Below are positions 25,390-35,715 of a stretch of 64,000 bases of DNA, piece after piece; position 1 is the stretch's first letter, and the number at the start of each line of letters is the position of its first letter. Made by a program: the position numbers and the translations under genes. The stretch comes from Dermacentor variabilis (Eukaryota; Arthropoda; Arachnida; Ixodida; Ixodidae). The stretch spans positions 105,455,469 to 105,519,468 of the forward strand of contig NC_134574.1 in the NCBI RefSeq assembly GCF_050947875.1. Direction: 5' to 3'. Under the pieces are notes generated by a model. The model was given only the letters and a program-made list of their open reading frames with translations. It made no database searches and was not told the DNA's origin.

Positions 25390-26681
25390 TCATGAAATGG
25401 TGTGGGAGAATAGAATTTTCTCGATAGTCTGCAAACAGAGCCAAGGGAGCGCGCATACCCTACATTCCAACGCGTCTAGTTTGAGCTGAAAAGTCTTATG
25501 TTGTACGCCGAAATCATTGATCTCACAGGCCTTAAACAGTGGTACAGAATCTACAGAATAAGAAAAAGAAATGCTTGCTGTATGGCGTGTGAAAGCCATG
25601 ACTTTGGTCTTAGTAGGGTTCCAGGCGAGGTTATTTTCGCACCATTTATAGTAAGAAAACAGGTCAGACTGCAGAATGCGAAAGTCACCAACAGTATGAA
25701 TTTCATTAAAAGTTTCGATGTCGTAGGCATATAGATGTAATGAGGAATACCGAATGGAGGAAAGAACGTCGTCAGTAAACATTAACAATAAGATTGGTCC
25801 TAATACTGATCTTTCGGGGACGCCGCTAGTTGACAAGTAAAACAGAACACGTTTGGCCATTGACCTTAACATAACATGATGCATCAAGGAGATAAATATA
25901 CAAGAGATTGACAATTGACCAGTCAACACCAAAGTGCGGAAGCTTGGTCAGAATCAGTGAGTAGCTGACTACATAAAGCTCTTCTGAGGTCACACTAAGT
26001 GATGTCAACATGTTCCCTTTGAAATAACAGCGCGGTGATCTGTGTCGTGAAACTGGCGAGATTTATGATGGTGGAGCGCCCGGTGAAAAATCCTTGCTGA
26101 TTCGGAAACAATGAGTTCTTCACAGTGCAATACAGTATCTTGGGAATAGCAAGCTAAAAGACCTTAGACATGGCAGAGGGAAGAGAAATCGGGCACTATA
26201 AAAGACATCTTATTTACATCTTATTTACATAAAAGACATCTTATTTACATCCAGACATAAATGCAGGAGAAACACGAGCAGTTGTCCACATTTGAAGGAA
26301 AGTGAAAGTATTGAAAGTGTTAGTAATTATCGATGTCAATACTGGTGCAAACATATTGCCGTAAGCTTTATATATTGTGGAGGGGGATGCCGAAATCGCC
26401 TCAGGAATGAAAGGGCTTCAAGCGCTTAAGACATTCGCTGTTGAGCTTCCATCGAACAACACAGCACTAGATGTAGGAACCGTCGCGTGCTGCTGACTGA
26501 AGCCAGTTTTGAAACCTGAAGTTTTGCATAACGATGAGAAATGGACAGCGAAACAATCTGCGCCTGCTTGGACTTCTAGTCCTCTACACTCCTGCAGTCG
26601 AAAAAACTCTCCACGTTTACTAGAGCGTTTGCGGATATAATTCCAAATCTCCACTGGCCGGTACGAGGCGCTCTTCTCCAA
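25390..26681 (-). pseudogene. LINE A: decayed Jockey/CR1-like reverse transcriptase part
   Basis: The C-terminal half of a non-LTR retrotransposon ORF2, broken by frameshifts. In order on the minus strand: a linker motif EIWNYIRKR followed by FAVHFSSL (26418-26681); RT text VSYSLILTKLPHFGVDW and YVKVNGQ (25826-26011); then SGVPERSVLGP, LHLYAYDIETF and NPTKTKVMAF (25390-25932). Consensus is GVPQGSVLGP and YADD, so the catalytic YADD reads YAYD and one active-site Asp is lost. It cannot make active enzyme. It is part of the same element as 28490-28762 and 28893-29085. Confidence 0.82.
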
Positions 26682-26784
26682 GAATGCCCATCCACCAGGG
26701 AGCCAAATGAAAAAAGTGTAAATTCAAAATGTCAAGAGCATCTTTGGTTATCAGGTATAACGAGTGGGAAAAAAAAACTTGACT

Positions 26785-28489
26785 GGGCGTGACGTATTTG
26801 TGGACAGGAAATTATTGCACAGAGAAGAATCAAGAGTCAATGGAATGCATAAGTGCTGATACTAGGTGTTTCGGGAATGATACCGAAATTATCATACTAG
26901 GTGACAAGAATGCCCACATACAGGATTTAGATGACTATACTGACAACAACGGGAAGTCAATGCTAGATCTTTGTGAGCAACATAACCTGGTTATCATGAA
27001 TACATGGCCGAAGTGTGAAGGGCAGATCACGTGGGAAGCGGGAAACCGGCAATCGACCATTTATTACTGTCTGATGACAGAAGGAATTCATGATAAGTTG
27101 AGAGAAATGTTCATTGACGAGGAAGGGTAGCATATGGAGTAACCATAAACGTATCGTTTTGAAAATCCCATATGTAGTTGGGATAGAGAGCAAGGAGTTC
27201 AAAATAGCCAGTCGAAATCTGAACACCAAACAAATAACAATTATAGTCAAAAGAGTAGAAAAATAACTTGGCAAATGGCCAAGAGTGGTTATATAGTGAG
27301 CTTCTAGGTGTAATAGCGACAGAAATACTGAAAGACAAACATCATGTTCATTGGAAAGGAAAAAAGAAACCGGAAAGCTGGTGGAACAGGGAGTTACGAG
27401 AGGCGATCGCCGAACGACAGAAAGCATCTTGAGAGCACAGGCAGGCGAAGAAGGCGCAGTTGCCGCAGGGTGAAGTGGAAACTAAATGGGAAATATAACG
27501 GAAGACAAAATTCATGGTTCAAATAGTGATGCAAGGAAAGATAAAAGGTGAAAGTGAACGTTGGTTGTCAGAAATACGTGAGAAAAAGAAGGCCGCACCT
27601 AGAATATTTCGGAACCACATAACAGTATTATGGAAGAAGTCAAAAATACAACAGCACATCCTAGAGGAAGATGGAAACAAACTGGAAGGGGAAGCGGCAT
27701 TAAATTACAGCCGAAAAATAACAACCTAGTCTTTCCAAGGCAATGACGAGGTTGTATTTGAAGAAAGAAAAAGAGCATGAAAGAGAACCCGATGGAAAAC
27801 TTCAACTAGAAGAAAGCCGATGAGAAAATTCCTAAGCGCACATCTACAGAGCTAGGCGAGGTTCCTGTTAAGCTGTTTAACGAACTAGGACCAAAAAGTA
27901 AGGAAGCTCTGGTTAAAGCAGTGGAAAAAACCTTAAAAGATAGAAGAGTACCAGACAGTTGGCGACAAAGTAGAATGAATTTAATTTATAAAGGTAAGGG
28001 GGGAAGATAGAATTCACTCGTATAGACAGTTGACCATTACATCGGTAATATACAGGTTAGCAATGCAGGAAATCAAATTAAAGCTGCTAGCATGGGCGGG
28101 TAATAATGGCATCTTGGGAGAACTTCAGTATGGCTTCAGAATAGGTAGGCGTTTAGATGATAACTTATTGGTTCTTACTTAGTGTATTGAAATATCAAAA
28201 GTAGAAAGCAGACCGTTATCTGTGGCTTTTTAGACATTACAGGAGCCTATGACAACGTAGACCGCAACATTTTATGGGATCTTCTGGAAGGGGAAGGCTT
28301 AGGTGATGATTGTCTACAGCTTTTGAGAGAGATTTACCTGGAAAATATCGTTTTAGTTGAATGGCAAGTGATAAGGAGCGAGGAGAATGTTGATATCAAC
28401 AAGGGACTGAGGCAGGGGTGCGATTTATCCCCACTGCTATTTATAATGTACATGGTGAGGATGGAGAGGACGCTGGAAGGAAGGAACTG
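26785..28489 (+). pseudogene. LINE C: RTE-like fragment inserted in LINE A
   Basis: Plus-strand remnant running from late endonuclease to mid reverse transcriptase. Endonuclease text IIILGDKNAHIQDLDDYTD and CEGQITWEAGNRQST lies at 26789-27130 (consensus GDxN; the usual F is K here). A linker with SWWNRE and AIAERQKAS follows near 27374-27430. RT text VPDSWRQSRMNLIYKGKG, DITGAYDNVDR and GLRQGCDLSPLLF (motif B, about 28401-28441) lies at 27850-28489. Several frameshifts and stops break it. It lacks its 5' end and stops inside the RT domain without a 3' UTR or tail, which a simple LINE insertion would have. Confidence 0.8.
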
Positions 28490-28762
28490 AGGAATGTATT
28501 TTCGCATACTGCTCAAGACAACCTCCGCAAACGGATATATTTTGTCATCGACATTGGTTTTGTCTGAGAGCAGTGACCAATCGGTGGTGGACAAGAAATC
28601 GGATAAACCAGCATAATTAATACGCTCGAAAACAAAGCGAGATGATTCGTTTATGCCACTTGAGGAGCTCATCCTCAAGGCTGACACAGTGGCTTTTATC
28701 TTTACCGACCGGCGAAACTTATCGGGACGCACAAGGGAAATGTCCGAACCAGAGGCATGCAT
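28490..28762 (-). pseudogene. LINE A: endonuclease-RT linker piece
   Basis: The minus-strand frame reads FVFERINYAGLSDFLSTTDW and ends near MRKYIPQFLP, the linker found between endonuclease and RT in Jockey/CR1-like ORF2 proteins. It should continue into the EIWNYIRKR block, which lies 1.8 kb away across LINE C. About 80 linker residues are missing at the junction, so the interruption came with a deletion. Confidence 0.75.
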
Positions 28763-28892
28763 ATCTTGAGAATTGTATAGGAAATGGCCTATGAGGTTGC
28801 CGCAAGTTGTGCTGTTGAAGGGAACAGGACAGAAAATTCAATAGTAAGCTGCGTTGGTTCTCTTTGCACTGATTGTAATCTGAATACCTGAG

Positions 28893-29195
<303 letters not shown>

Positions 29196-31455
29196 TGTTG
29201 TTGTTATTGTTATTATCAATAAATCAAACGTCTTTATTAAAGTGCCCAGGAACAACTTCGGGGGTCTTGGTGTTGGCGCTCTCGGCAAAGCAATCCCCAG
29301 GAATAACAGTGCGCCCCCCACCCACACATACACACACATACACGCGCGCGCACACACACAAAAACAATTTCACGAATGCAGATTTTAACATAGCATACAA
29401 AGTGTATACGAAGAGAATACAAAAGTGTAGAAACAGAAAAATGATTAGAGAATAACGGAACGCACAATAGCTATGAAAGTTTCTGTTGAATTATTAAAAT
29501 TCATCTACATCTCCTTTCAAAAAACCACTAGAATTAGGCATGAAGATATCTAGGCATTCTGAATGGGCGTTAAATGTAGCCTGCACTCTAAATAGGGGGT
29601 CACAAAAATCTGAAAGCTGAAAGGCGCGCTGTTTTCTTGTGCCTTTCTGCGGAATGTAAAACGCCCATTGTGGTGGGAGCTGAGGGCAGCACATTTCAAT
29701 GCACACAAAGTGCGATCAGCACATTTCAATGTATTAATTTGTAGAGAAAAACGTCATCCGGTTTGTTGCATCTACAGGAGAGAGTAAGCAACGTGAGTGT
29801 CTGTGTTAGCTCTATGGAGATAGAAGGCTTTAGACCGAATCCATGTTTAAATATAGATGTGTGCTTTTTGTGCACACTGTAGAGAAGTTCACAATTTGAC
29901 CTACAAGTGCCGCCTCAAACCACGGAGCCGTACTCAAGAACTACGAGGCATGCGGTCTTATATAAAGTTGCAAATGAACTAGGTTGTTTGAAGTATCTCG
30001 TCACTCGACATACTATCCCGAGCGTTCGAAGTGCACGCTGCCTCATCTGTTGAGCGTGGAGCGAGAAGCTCAGAGAGCTATGGAAGTACACTCCAAGGTT
30101 CTTCGTTCCCTGAGCCCTTGGCAGGAGAACGTCTTTAACAGTGTAGGGAAATAAAGTGCTGTTAGTCTTCCACGTGAAGCTCACAACTTTCGTTTTTGAC
30201 GCATTTGTGAGCAGCTTGTTTTCCACGTGCCATGACGCCAAATTCCCAAAGTCCTTCTGAAAAGCGGCGCGCTCATAAACATTTTTCTACCGCTTTGAAA
30301 GGTTTCGCGTCATCAGAATACAACAAAATTGAAGATTCTTGAATGACTGCCGAGACGTCGTTAATACACAGCGAGAAAAGAAGAGGGCCCAGGACAGAGC
30401 CTTGAGGAACACCACTTGTAAGCGCATAAAGTACTGACGACTGACCATTTACGCTAACGTAGCAGTACCGGTCGCGTCGGTAACTTCTTATCAGCGCTGC
30501 GGCGGAGTGGAGCAGGTCAAGTTGTGTCAACTTTTGAAGGAGTATTTTGTGACATACAACGTGAAACGCCTTACCGAGGTCAAAATAAATGACATCCAGC
30601 TATCCTTTCTTATGCACTGCTTTAGAAGCACGCATCATGAAGCTAACGAGGGTGGTAGTTGTGGAGCGTCCCGATATGAAACCATGCTGCTGAGGAATGA
30701 TAGTATTTTTAATCGAGGATGAAATTATTGAGTGCGGAATGGAGTCGAATAATTTATGTACTGTGCACGGAAAATAAGTATGCCTGTATAGTTACTCGCC
30801 GCAGTTTTTACCCCTGACTTGAAGACGGGCACGACCCGTGCTGTTTTCCAAGCTTTTAGGAATGGATTCGTTTTAAAACAGAATTAAAGATTCAAATATG
30901 CACTGGAACAAGCCATGACGCATACGTCTTAATCGATAGAGGTGGAACTTAATGAAGACCACACGGATAAGACGGTTTTAAGCGTTTGATGTTCTTAAAG
31001 ACAAGTTCTTCTGAGCACGACAGACTCGAAACTAGTGAAGGGTGATTAGAAAGCTCACTCACTCTGTCACTATACCCTTCACCGCACACAGACCCGAAGT
31101 GTAGGGCGAAGGTGCCTCGCGAAGTCTGGAACAATTTGGCTGTCATTGCTAACTAGAGAGATATCTTGTTTTGGTGTTGTTGGACGACTGTTTCCGAAAG
31201 TGTCTCCAGAATGATTGAATTTTTATAAGTACTAGCTTCCACATGCACTACATGGATAGAATGATCACGCTTGTAAAGACGTTTAGAGAGCGCCCTGTAG
31301 ATTTTAAAATCTATATGCCAGTGTTCCTGATTTGTATGGTGTGCCTTCTTTTTAGCGAGGTCTTTAACTTTCAAAGCTGTTTTCAGTTCAACAGAAAGCC
31401 AGCGGCGAAATTGAGAGCGTTTAGCACCTTTTACTGGCATAGAGTTCTCCGTTCC
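29196..31455 (-). mobile_element. LINE B: 5'-truncated Jockey/CR1-like retrotransposon
   Basis: Minus-strand element with a readable but broken ORF2. In order: RWLSVELKTALKVKDLAKK and FKIYRALSKRLYKRD (31153-31440); FALHFGSVCGEG (30949-31146); RT text SGVPQGSVLGPLLF and LLYSDDAKPF (30273-30530); NKLLTNASKTKVVSF and KNLGVYFHSSLSF (29915-30241). The catalytic YADD reads YSDD. The 3' UTR carries a polyadenylation signal (aataaa, 29233-29238 on the minus strand) and ends in the (TAA)n array. The endonuclease is absent, so it is 5'-truncated at about 31455, the usual outcome of incomplete target-primed reverse transcription. Confidence 0.82.
29318..29362. repeat. (CA)n / (CG)n microsatellite
   Basis: A run of CA and short CG units inside the 3' region of LINE B. 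Confidence 0.85.
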
Positions 31456-31650
31456 ATCGTGAATATTAATAATAATAATTACTAATCAATTACTATTGTT
31501 ATTATTAAATGGCTTTCACGGGGCCAGCCACGCAGGTAACATGGAACCCAGGGCTTTTGCATACACTTTGGTCTCTTTGGTCGCTAGGGAAACTCTCGCT
31601 GAAACTGAACTGAAAGCTTAGTTTCCGTTCAGTTCATTCTCGGAAAACGG
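31456..31650. other. Short spacer with AAT-rich run and small hairpin
   Basis: Contains aatattaataataataat near 31461-31479, beside the 5'-truncated end of LINE B and similar in composition to the array at its other end. A small inverted motif (actgaactgaaa/tttccgttcagtt) lies near 31600. Confidence 0.5.
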
Positions 31651-31854
31651 ATGGGACGGCCACGCGTAGTGCGTTCCACCGAGGAACTGGCAGCCTTCGA
31701 GGACCGGCGGCGAGAACTCGCCCGTGAAAGGGCTTGCCGTCAACGCGCCGATCCGGCCGTTAGAGCCGCCCGAGCCCAGGCAATCCGACAGCAACGAGAA
31801 GATCCCGAGCTGATGGAGCGGGAGGCCGAAGCAATCCTGCACCGTTGCCTGTAG
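31651..31854 (+). CDS. Small arginine-rich ORF, 67 aa, unknown function
   Basis: Begins MGRPRVVRSTEELAAFEDRR and ends in TAG. It is highly charged, with repeated R/E/Q/A and two ADPAVRAA / EDPELMER-like blocks suggesting a short alpha-helical repeat. GRPR at the N-terminus resembles an AT-hook core. It is GC-rich and codon-like compared with its AT-rich surroundings. I recall similar short GRPR..RT-EE proteins recurring in tick gene sets, often linked to repeats; this is unverified. It could be a real small gene, a gene fragment (first exon or domain), or part of an unrecognised mobile element. Confidence 0.35.
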   Translation: MGRPRVVRSTEELAAFEDRRRELARERACRQRADPAVRAARAQAIRQQREDPELMEREAEAILHRCL

Positions 31855-33974
31855 GTTGCTTAACCGCGGCGAAGGTCAGGTGCACGAAGGGCAAGCTTCG
31901 CTTACCCCCATTTTTCGGTAGGGTAAGGGTGGGTCATATTTTTTTCTTTTCAAGGCTGGTGACCAACACATTCTGTCTTCTTTTCTTCTTCATCAATATA
32001 TCATAACAATGCTGTCCTCAATCAATCGGGATTACGCGGCCGTTGTCATAACATCGTCATCAATGCATAGTTGTCAGAAAGTAGCTATCATGCATGCGCT
32101 GTCAGGTTTTCTTCGTCATGACAAGGACCTGCCATCGTCATCATTTCGACTTCGTCATTGGGTTGTCATCACACCATCGTCGTCACGCCTTGTTCGTCGC
32201 ACATTCATCGTCATTCCATTAGCGCCATGTCGTCGTTATGCTGTCAGCACCGCGCCATTGTAATCATTACAGAATCAACCGGCACTTTCCCGCAGCGGCT
32301 ATGCTCTGGGAGCATGTGGGTTTTTGCGTGACCACGACAACGCCACTTCTGAGGCCGCAGGTACACTGTGACCACAGTGCGCAGAAAATCTTCGTTGCGT
32401 ATTTTCCTCCGGGGCTTCCAATAACCAAGGCGGTTTAAAGGTCGCACCTGCCGGTGCCTCCATTACTATATTGATGCCTGGCGTGACATAATACTTGAAA
32501 CCAGAGGTGCATGTGTTGTCGATTCTTTTTAGTCTTTGTCTTTCGCGCTACCTTCATTTTACCATAAATATTCACTAACTCATTCGTTCGGCAGAGGTCA
32601 TAGGTTGACGCAATTGACACGAACGCAACTAAACGGCAACTAAACGCACATACTTTCACTTTATGGGTCATGGGGGACACTTGATTAAGCGACCTTTTGC
32701 GAAAGTCAGGCGTGGATTCATCTTGAGAATACGCTCTATCGGCAACAGCGAGCTCGAAAGACCGAGCTAGGTGGCATCACCAACGGAGCGCCAGGCCAAC
32801 AGACTTTTTAAAGCCTCCGGCGTTCCAGAGCCTCCGCCCGACAATTAACCCTCGAAGAGCATTCGAGACGTGCCAGAAACGTCACACTATGCGTGACTGT
32901 AAAGACGAGCATATTGCGACCATTACCAATAAAGTGCTACAAGCACACTTCTTTGTGAGCACCATAACTGTTCCCGTAGTACTCATGAGGCTCGCACGGC
33001 TCAGCTTCGACTCTTTAAAAATCAAATACCTTATTCGTCCGTTCTCCAGAACCTGCACTTTGCAGGTTCTGCCTGCGTGCCTGGCTGCCTGCCGGGCTTC
33101 TTCCATTTATATTTTTGTGACTCCTTTTTGAAGACTATAGGCAAGCGTTGTGCCCGTTTCGGTAGCAGTTGATGGCCTGCTCCTCGCTCGCCTTTTGCGT
33201 CATGTGTACATATACATTCAAAAGAAAGAACAACAACAACAACAACAACAATAATAATAACATAAACAGCGCACCGCCTTTGGGATGTTCGCCATCATAG
33301 CCGTGCTGCCGTCGCCATATCGCAGCCTTGTCTTCTAGGTACGCTCGTCTTCATGACAACGTTGTCACCGTTATCACCACACTACATTTTGTTGCCGCAG
33401 TCACCTTGGTTTGTCGGCGAGGCGTCACGTCGTTGCCTTATTCTTGTCGTTATACGTGTTCGCGGTACGCACGTAATTGCTCGCTGTACACGTGCCCATT
33501 GCGACAAAAAAGAAATAAGATAAAAGTGCATAAAACTAATATCTTAACAGCATTAGCTACTGCAGCAATAGAGTAAGAACTTTTATATAATTTTCCCGTA
33601 CCAAGCGGTGCCTTCAGAATTAAAAGGGGCACCAGAAATTCTTTGTTCGAAGCTGTATTAGTAAAGATTGAAGCCGTTGTAGCGCAAAGAAACACGGACA
33701 AAGAGGACAGGGTATCACGGGCGCTTATATTAGTAAATAACGTTTCGCACATAGGAAAAAGTTGCCATTCTTACTTTGCTCGACAAGCCTTCGGTTTCAG
33801 TTTATTTCTTTCATAAGTGGGTAAATGCTTACATAAGTATACAGGAGGAGGTCCCAGAGCACGTGGCCGAAAGGGCCTTAAAAGAAAAAACGAAAGATGA
33901 GTGTCGATGCCATCCTGAAGTTCCCGCACCAGCAAGCCATGACGTCACATATATCGACAGCGTTTCACCATAAC
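31855..33974. other. Unrecognised stretch, TCGTCAT-rich
   Basis: Open frames of 100 codons or fewer. 31980-32260 is enriched in cgtcat/catcgtcat words. An AAC/AAT microsatellite lies at 33229-33260. No domain is recognised. The text near 33690 (acacggacaaagaggacag) resembles arms of tick hairpin repeats but has no partner arm nearby. Confidence 0.5.
33229..33260. repeat. (AAC)n(AAT)n microsatellite
   Basis: About eight AAC units followed by three or four AAT units. Confidence 0.9.
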
Positions 33975-34565
33975 CGTCATCATCATCGTCAGCCTAGATT
34001 TTATGTCACCTGCAGGACGAAGGACTCTCCCAGCGATCTAATATTACCCCTGTATTGCGCTAGCTGGGATTCCAATTTGCGCCTGCTTATATCCTAATTA
34101 AATCACCCCACATAATCTTTTTCTGTTGTCGACTGCACTTCCTTTCCCTTGGCACCCGTTCTGTAACTATAACGGTCCCCCTGTTTTTCCCTACGGATTA
34201 GATAGCGTTCCCAGCTACTGTTGGTTTTTTCTTAATGTCGTCTAGAATATGGGCTATCTCCGTTCGCTATGTGACCCACACCGCTCTCTTCCTGTCTCTT
34301 AAGGTTACGCGTAATATTTTTCATTACGTCGCTCTTTGAGCGGCCCCTAACTTGTCCTAGAGCTTCGTTGTTAAGGTCCAAGTTCCTGCTCCATATGTTT
34401 GCAATGGTAGAAGGCTACGATTGTACCCTTTCAACAGGAGTGATAAGTTCCCAGTCAGGATTTGGTATTGATTTGGTATGCATCCCAGCCCATCTTTATT
34501 CTTCTTCTAAATTTCCCTTTCATGACCAGGGTTTCCTGTGAGAGATTGACCTAGAGGAACGTTCT
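33975..34565 (-). pseudogene. LINE D: 3' end of an RTE-like retrotransposon
   Basis: The plus strand shows the reverse complement of a LINE 3' region. A tcatcatcatcg tail (33977-33988) is followed by cagcctag, cactgcaggacgaagga-like text, and further in by blocks whose minus-strand reading gives the C-terminal signature GHE-EI (near 34525) with degenerate downstream text. I recognise the order of blocks from common tick LINE 3' ends. It is heavily diverged, with stops and small indels. 5'-truncated, beginning near 34565. Not functional. Confidence 0.65.
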
Positions 34566-34886
34566 CAGCGACAGCGACACCTTTACTCTGGCTCAGTTAT
34601 TTGTATATCAGGAAAGAATGACTACGTTGCATGCTAAAGGGAAATAACGCTCAACTTCACAGGTTTCTTAGACCTTTCCATCTAGGCCCTGATGGCTCAA
34701 ACTTGAAAAAGGAAATACTTTGAAACAGTGCCATCACACTGATGTTCCAGTGATCTCTGGAAACAATCAAGCAGCTGTCCACTTTAAAATTTATGCTTTC
34801 AACTCTCACTGAACGTGCTCGCGTTGTACCTATCTTTGAGCCCTTCCGTCGTACGTACCTTTGCTAAGCGCTATAAAGAGGCACAA
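34566..34886. other. Spacer before the solo LTR
   Basis: No gene or repeat recognised. The last four bases before the LTR (gccg, 34887-34890) form its left target duplication. Confidence 0.5.
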
Positions 34887-35145
34887 GCCGTGTTACGTTT
34901 CGCCTACGACGCGCGGTATAGCCGGCGCGGATGCAACGGACGCTGGGGCTTCGTTCAAAGCGGCAGACATTTTGGCCCGTTCGGCGCCGCCGCTACGCCT
35001 CCCCGCCAAGCGCGTCCAGGCATGTTCCAATGCCACGTGTCTTCGTGTGCGTGTGTGTGTGTATGTGTATGTTGGTGCCCACGCTTGTCGAAGCGCGGCA
35101 GCCGGGGAGAGGAGCTCCCCCAACTGTGAAGCGAGGAGGTCTGAC

Positions 35146-35390
35146 CGGCGCCGGCCCGGCGGATGCGTCACCTACTCATCCCAACGTCCCCGAGCGGCGC
35201 CGGCCCGGCGGCTGCGCCACCTTCTCATCCCAACGTGCGCGAGCGGCGCCGGCCCGGCGGTTGCGCCACCTTCTCATCCCAACGTGCCCGAGTGGCGCCG
35301 GCCCGGCGGCTGCGCCACCTTCTCATCCCAACGTTGCCGAGCGGCGCCGGCCCGGCGGCTGCGCCACCTTCTCATCCCAACGTCCCCGAG
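35146..35390 (+). repeat. 49-bp minisatellite, five copies, inside LTR U3
   Basis: The unit starts cggcgccggcccggcgg and continues gcgccaccttctcatcccaa to cgag. Copies start at 35146, 35195, 35244, 35293 and 35342, exactly 49 bp apart, with few mismatches, mainly in the first copy. Because 49 is not a multiple of three, the frame shifts at each copy and all three plus frames stay open, producing a spurious 235-codon ORF (34861-35568). Confidence 0.97.
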
Positions 35391-35447
35391 CGGCATAGTC
35401 ACGTGCGCGTCTATAGAGGCGTTCCTTCTTGCCCTCAACTGCGAGAG

Positions 35448-35455
35448 TATAAAAG
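35448..35455 (+). promoter_or_regulatory. TATA box of the solo LTR
   Basis: tataaaag, 58 bp downstream of the minisatellite and about 115 bp upstream of the aataaa signal. The predicted transcription start is about 30 bp downstream (near 35480), inferred by spacing. Confidence 0.7.
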
Positions 35456-35563
35456 CAGCTGCCCCCGGACGCCAAGGGAGGCTCCGATTTCTTCTGTTGA
35501 GTAACGTGCACTCCCGTCTCTCTACTTCGGTCGACCTGACCGCCCGCTCTTATGCTATGCTTG

Positions 35564-35569
35564 AATAAA
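35564..35569 (+). terminator. Polyadenylation signal of the solo LTR
   Basis: aataaa followed within 20 bp by a T/G-rich ttgttctgtt stretch, the expected R/U5 arrangement. Confidence 0.65.
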
Positions 35570-35715
35570 CAAGTTGTTCTGTTACCAGTCGACTCATGCT
35601 TTGCTGGGACCTTCGGATGCTTCCAGTTGTGCCCCAGGCCGCCAGGCCAACGCTACCCTTGGGGCTTGCGACCCAGGTGCAACAACGGGCGTCAGCGCTG
35701 AGTTCCCAACAGCCG

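Larger units (their letters stand above)
34891..35711 (+). mobile_element. Solo LTR with 4-bp target duplication
   Basis: Begins tgttacg and ends cccaaca, so the tips are the TG..CA inverted pair tgtt/aaca typical of LTRs. It is flanked by gccg on both sides (34887-34890 and 35712-35715). Internal order fits an LTR promoter unit: a U3 with a GT run (about 35045-35072) and five 49-bp tandem repeats (35146-35390), TATA box tataaaag (35448-35455), an aataaa signal (35564-35569) about 115 bp further on, then a T/G-rich stretch and U5. No primer-binding site, gag or pol adjoins either side, so it is a solo LTR left by LTR-LTR recombination. A 4-bp duplication fits Ty3/gypsy or BEL/Pao; I cannot decide. 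Confidence 0.75.

Noticed and set aside
35146..35390. CRISPR-like array
   Set aside because: The 49-bp units are contiguous with no spacers, and the window is eukaryotic.
34861..35568. 235-codon ORF with protein repeats
   Set aside because: Produced by the 49-bp minisatellite inside the LTR; equivalent peptides appear in all three frames.
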